Shown here: positions 23,972-24,664 of the stretch, in pieces
How the letters are laid out: every line of letters begins with the position of its first letter
Numbering within the stretch: the first letter of the stretch is position 1
Source: JBFMEX01 sp040752215
GTDB taxonomy: Bacteria; Pseudomonadota; Alphaproteobacteria; Rhizobiales; Hyphomicrobiaceae
Assembly: GCA_040752215.1 (NCBI GenBank)
Contig: JBFMEX010000096.1
Span: 1-24,664 of the forward strand
Length of the DNA stretch: 24,664 nt
Direction of reading: 5' to 3'
The notes under the pieces: generated by a model
The model's database searches: none
The model's input: only the letters and a program-made list of their open reading frames with translations
Told to the model about the DNA's origin: nothing
Made by a program: the position numbers and the translations under genes

Positions 23972-24358
23972 TCAGCGCGCTGTCTTGCGCATGACGATCG
24001 TCTTGCCGCCGGCGAAGGAGATCGTGTTGAGGCCGAGCTCGGCGCCCTTCTCGCGCGATGGCCAGCCGCTGACGGTGACCTTGGCGCCGGCGACGAGCAG
24101 GGCTTGCGTCAGTCCGTTCGTCTGCGCCACGGGGATGCTCTCGGTCTCGATGGTCCAGGTCGTGCCGGAGACGTCGAGGTCGAAGAAGATGTGCGGGTTG
24201 GCGTAGCGCACCGCGGTGATCGTGCCGGCGAGCTTGATCAGCTTCTGAGCATCGTACTTGGCGACGTAGGTGTGATGGGCCGCGGCGGCGAGCGGCAAGG
24301 TCGCGGCGAGGGCCAGCAGCAGCGAGGCTGCGAGCAGGCGCGAAGCGGCGGATGGCAT
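23972..24358 (-). CDS. DUF6152 family periplasmic protein
   Basis: The 128-residue protein has a long Sec signal peptide (to AAA near residue 27) and the DUF6152 core: AHHTYVAKYDAQKLIKLAGTITAVRYANPHIFFDLDVSG, then WTIETES, and a VSGWPSR / AELGLNTISFAGGKTIVM end. It is a small beta-barrel-like periplasmic protein. The AHH start of the mature part might bind metal (a His-rich N-terminus resembles Cu/Ni motifs), but this is inference. It is the first gene of a two-gene unit with the DUF6644 membrane protein. The ribosome site is not strong. Confidence 0.87.
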   Translation of the reverse strand: MPSAASRLLAASLLLALAATLPLAAAAHHTYVAKYDAQKLIKLAGTITAVRYANPHIFFDLDVSGTTWTIETESIPVAQTNGLTQALLVAGAKVTVSGWPSREKGAELGLNTISFAGGKTIVMRKTAR

Positions 24359-24664
24359 GGCATGGTTCCCGGCAGTGGCGAGCCGGGACGGTTTAGCAGG
24401 CGGTGCGGCGTCTCGCCTGTAGCCGGCGGGTCACATTTCATCCGGCAGATGCTCGAGGGCTGAGCAGGCTTGCGCCAGCCGGCCCGACGGATGGGACTCG
24501 GCTGTTCGCTCGACCCGAGAGGTGGCAAGGGTCAGCGACAGGTGCGGGGCACTACCCGACATCCAGCTAGCTCCAGCAGTTGCCGCCGTGCTGAAAACCC
24601 GGTCTACTGCCCACCTTTTCTAGCAAGCGTCAGGCGCTCGAGGGAGCCGTCCGGTGACCATTGA
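24359..24664. other. Upstream region of the DUF6152/DUF6644 unit, window end
   Basis: The final 306 bp hold no gene I can support. A short plus-strand frame from 24470 is Arg/Ser/Pro-rich and looks like noise. The promoter for the minus-strand DUF6152 gene should lie at its left end, but no clear hexamers were seen. Confidence 0.4.

Noticed and set aside
24470..24664. Plus-strand frame at the window end
   Set aside because: Short, Arg/Ser/Pro-rich, no ribosome site, no recognisable pattern.

Overview
The window is about 24.7 kb of GC-rich DNA (roughly two thirds G+C by eye), densely packed with housekeeping-type genes on both strands. The mix of genes suggests an alphaproteobacterium, most likely of the Hyphomicrobiales (Rhizobiales). 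It includes tlyA, an extensin-family lipoprotein, a DUF6644/DUF6152 pair, a DUF4399 protein, groESL, and an SSS-type sensor kinase next to a DUF4212/SSS permease. This placement rests on gene content recalled from the families, not on a database search. There is no rRNA, tRNA, insertion sequence, integrase, phage gene or CRISPR array that I can see.

Layout. 1-1.75 kb: a DoxX-like membrane protein, a probable small secreted protein, a doubtful 53-residue ORF, and a DUF4399 periplasmic protein on the minus strand. 1.8-6.4 kb: tlyA overlapping an iron-sulfur TrmA/RlmD-type RNA methyltransferase. These face cobB (sirtuin), which is divergent from a Dph6-like PP-loop ATP-binding protein, followed by a SAM methyltransferase. 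6.4-9.8 kb, all minus strand: an unknown membrane-anchored protein, aroC, a 715-bp gap holding a strong plus-strand terminator with no obvious gene, an 81-residue hypothetical protein and mscL.

10.0-16.7 kb is the most coherent module. It holds a 1176-residue hybrid sensor kinase whose sensor is a sodium:solute-symporter domain (CrbS-like). Convergent to it is a LuxR-type response regulator (CrbR-like). Divergent from the regulator is a DUF4212 small membrane protein plus SSS-family permease pair of the acetate/carboxylate type. Family knowledge suggests a circuit that senses and takes up acetate or another short-chain carboxylate. The intergenic region between regulator and permease carries inverted repeats that could be its operator.

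16.8-24.4 kb: prolyl iminopeptidase; a small conserved-looking gene behind groEL; groES-groEL with a degenerate CIRCE-like operator upstream; a divergent dihydrofolate reductase-fold protein; an alpha/beta hydrolase; a 560-bp gap; an extensin-like lipoprotein; and a two-gene DUF6644-DUF6152 unit.

I did not find a clearly new multi-gene system. The best leads are the transporter-kinase/permease locus and its candidate operator, the orphan terminator (possible small RNA), the DHFR-like protein with an altered active-site segment, and the DUF6644/DUF6152 pair.
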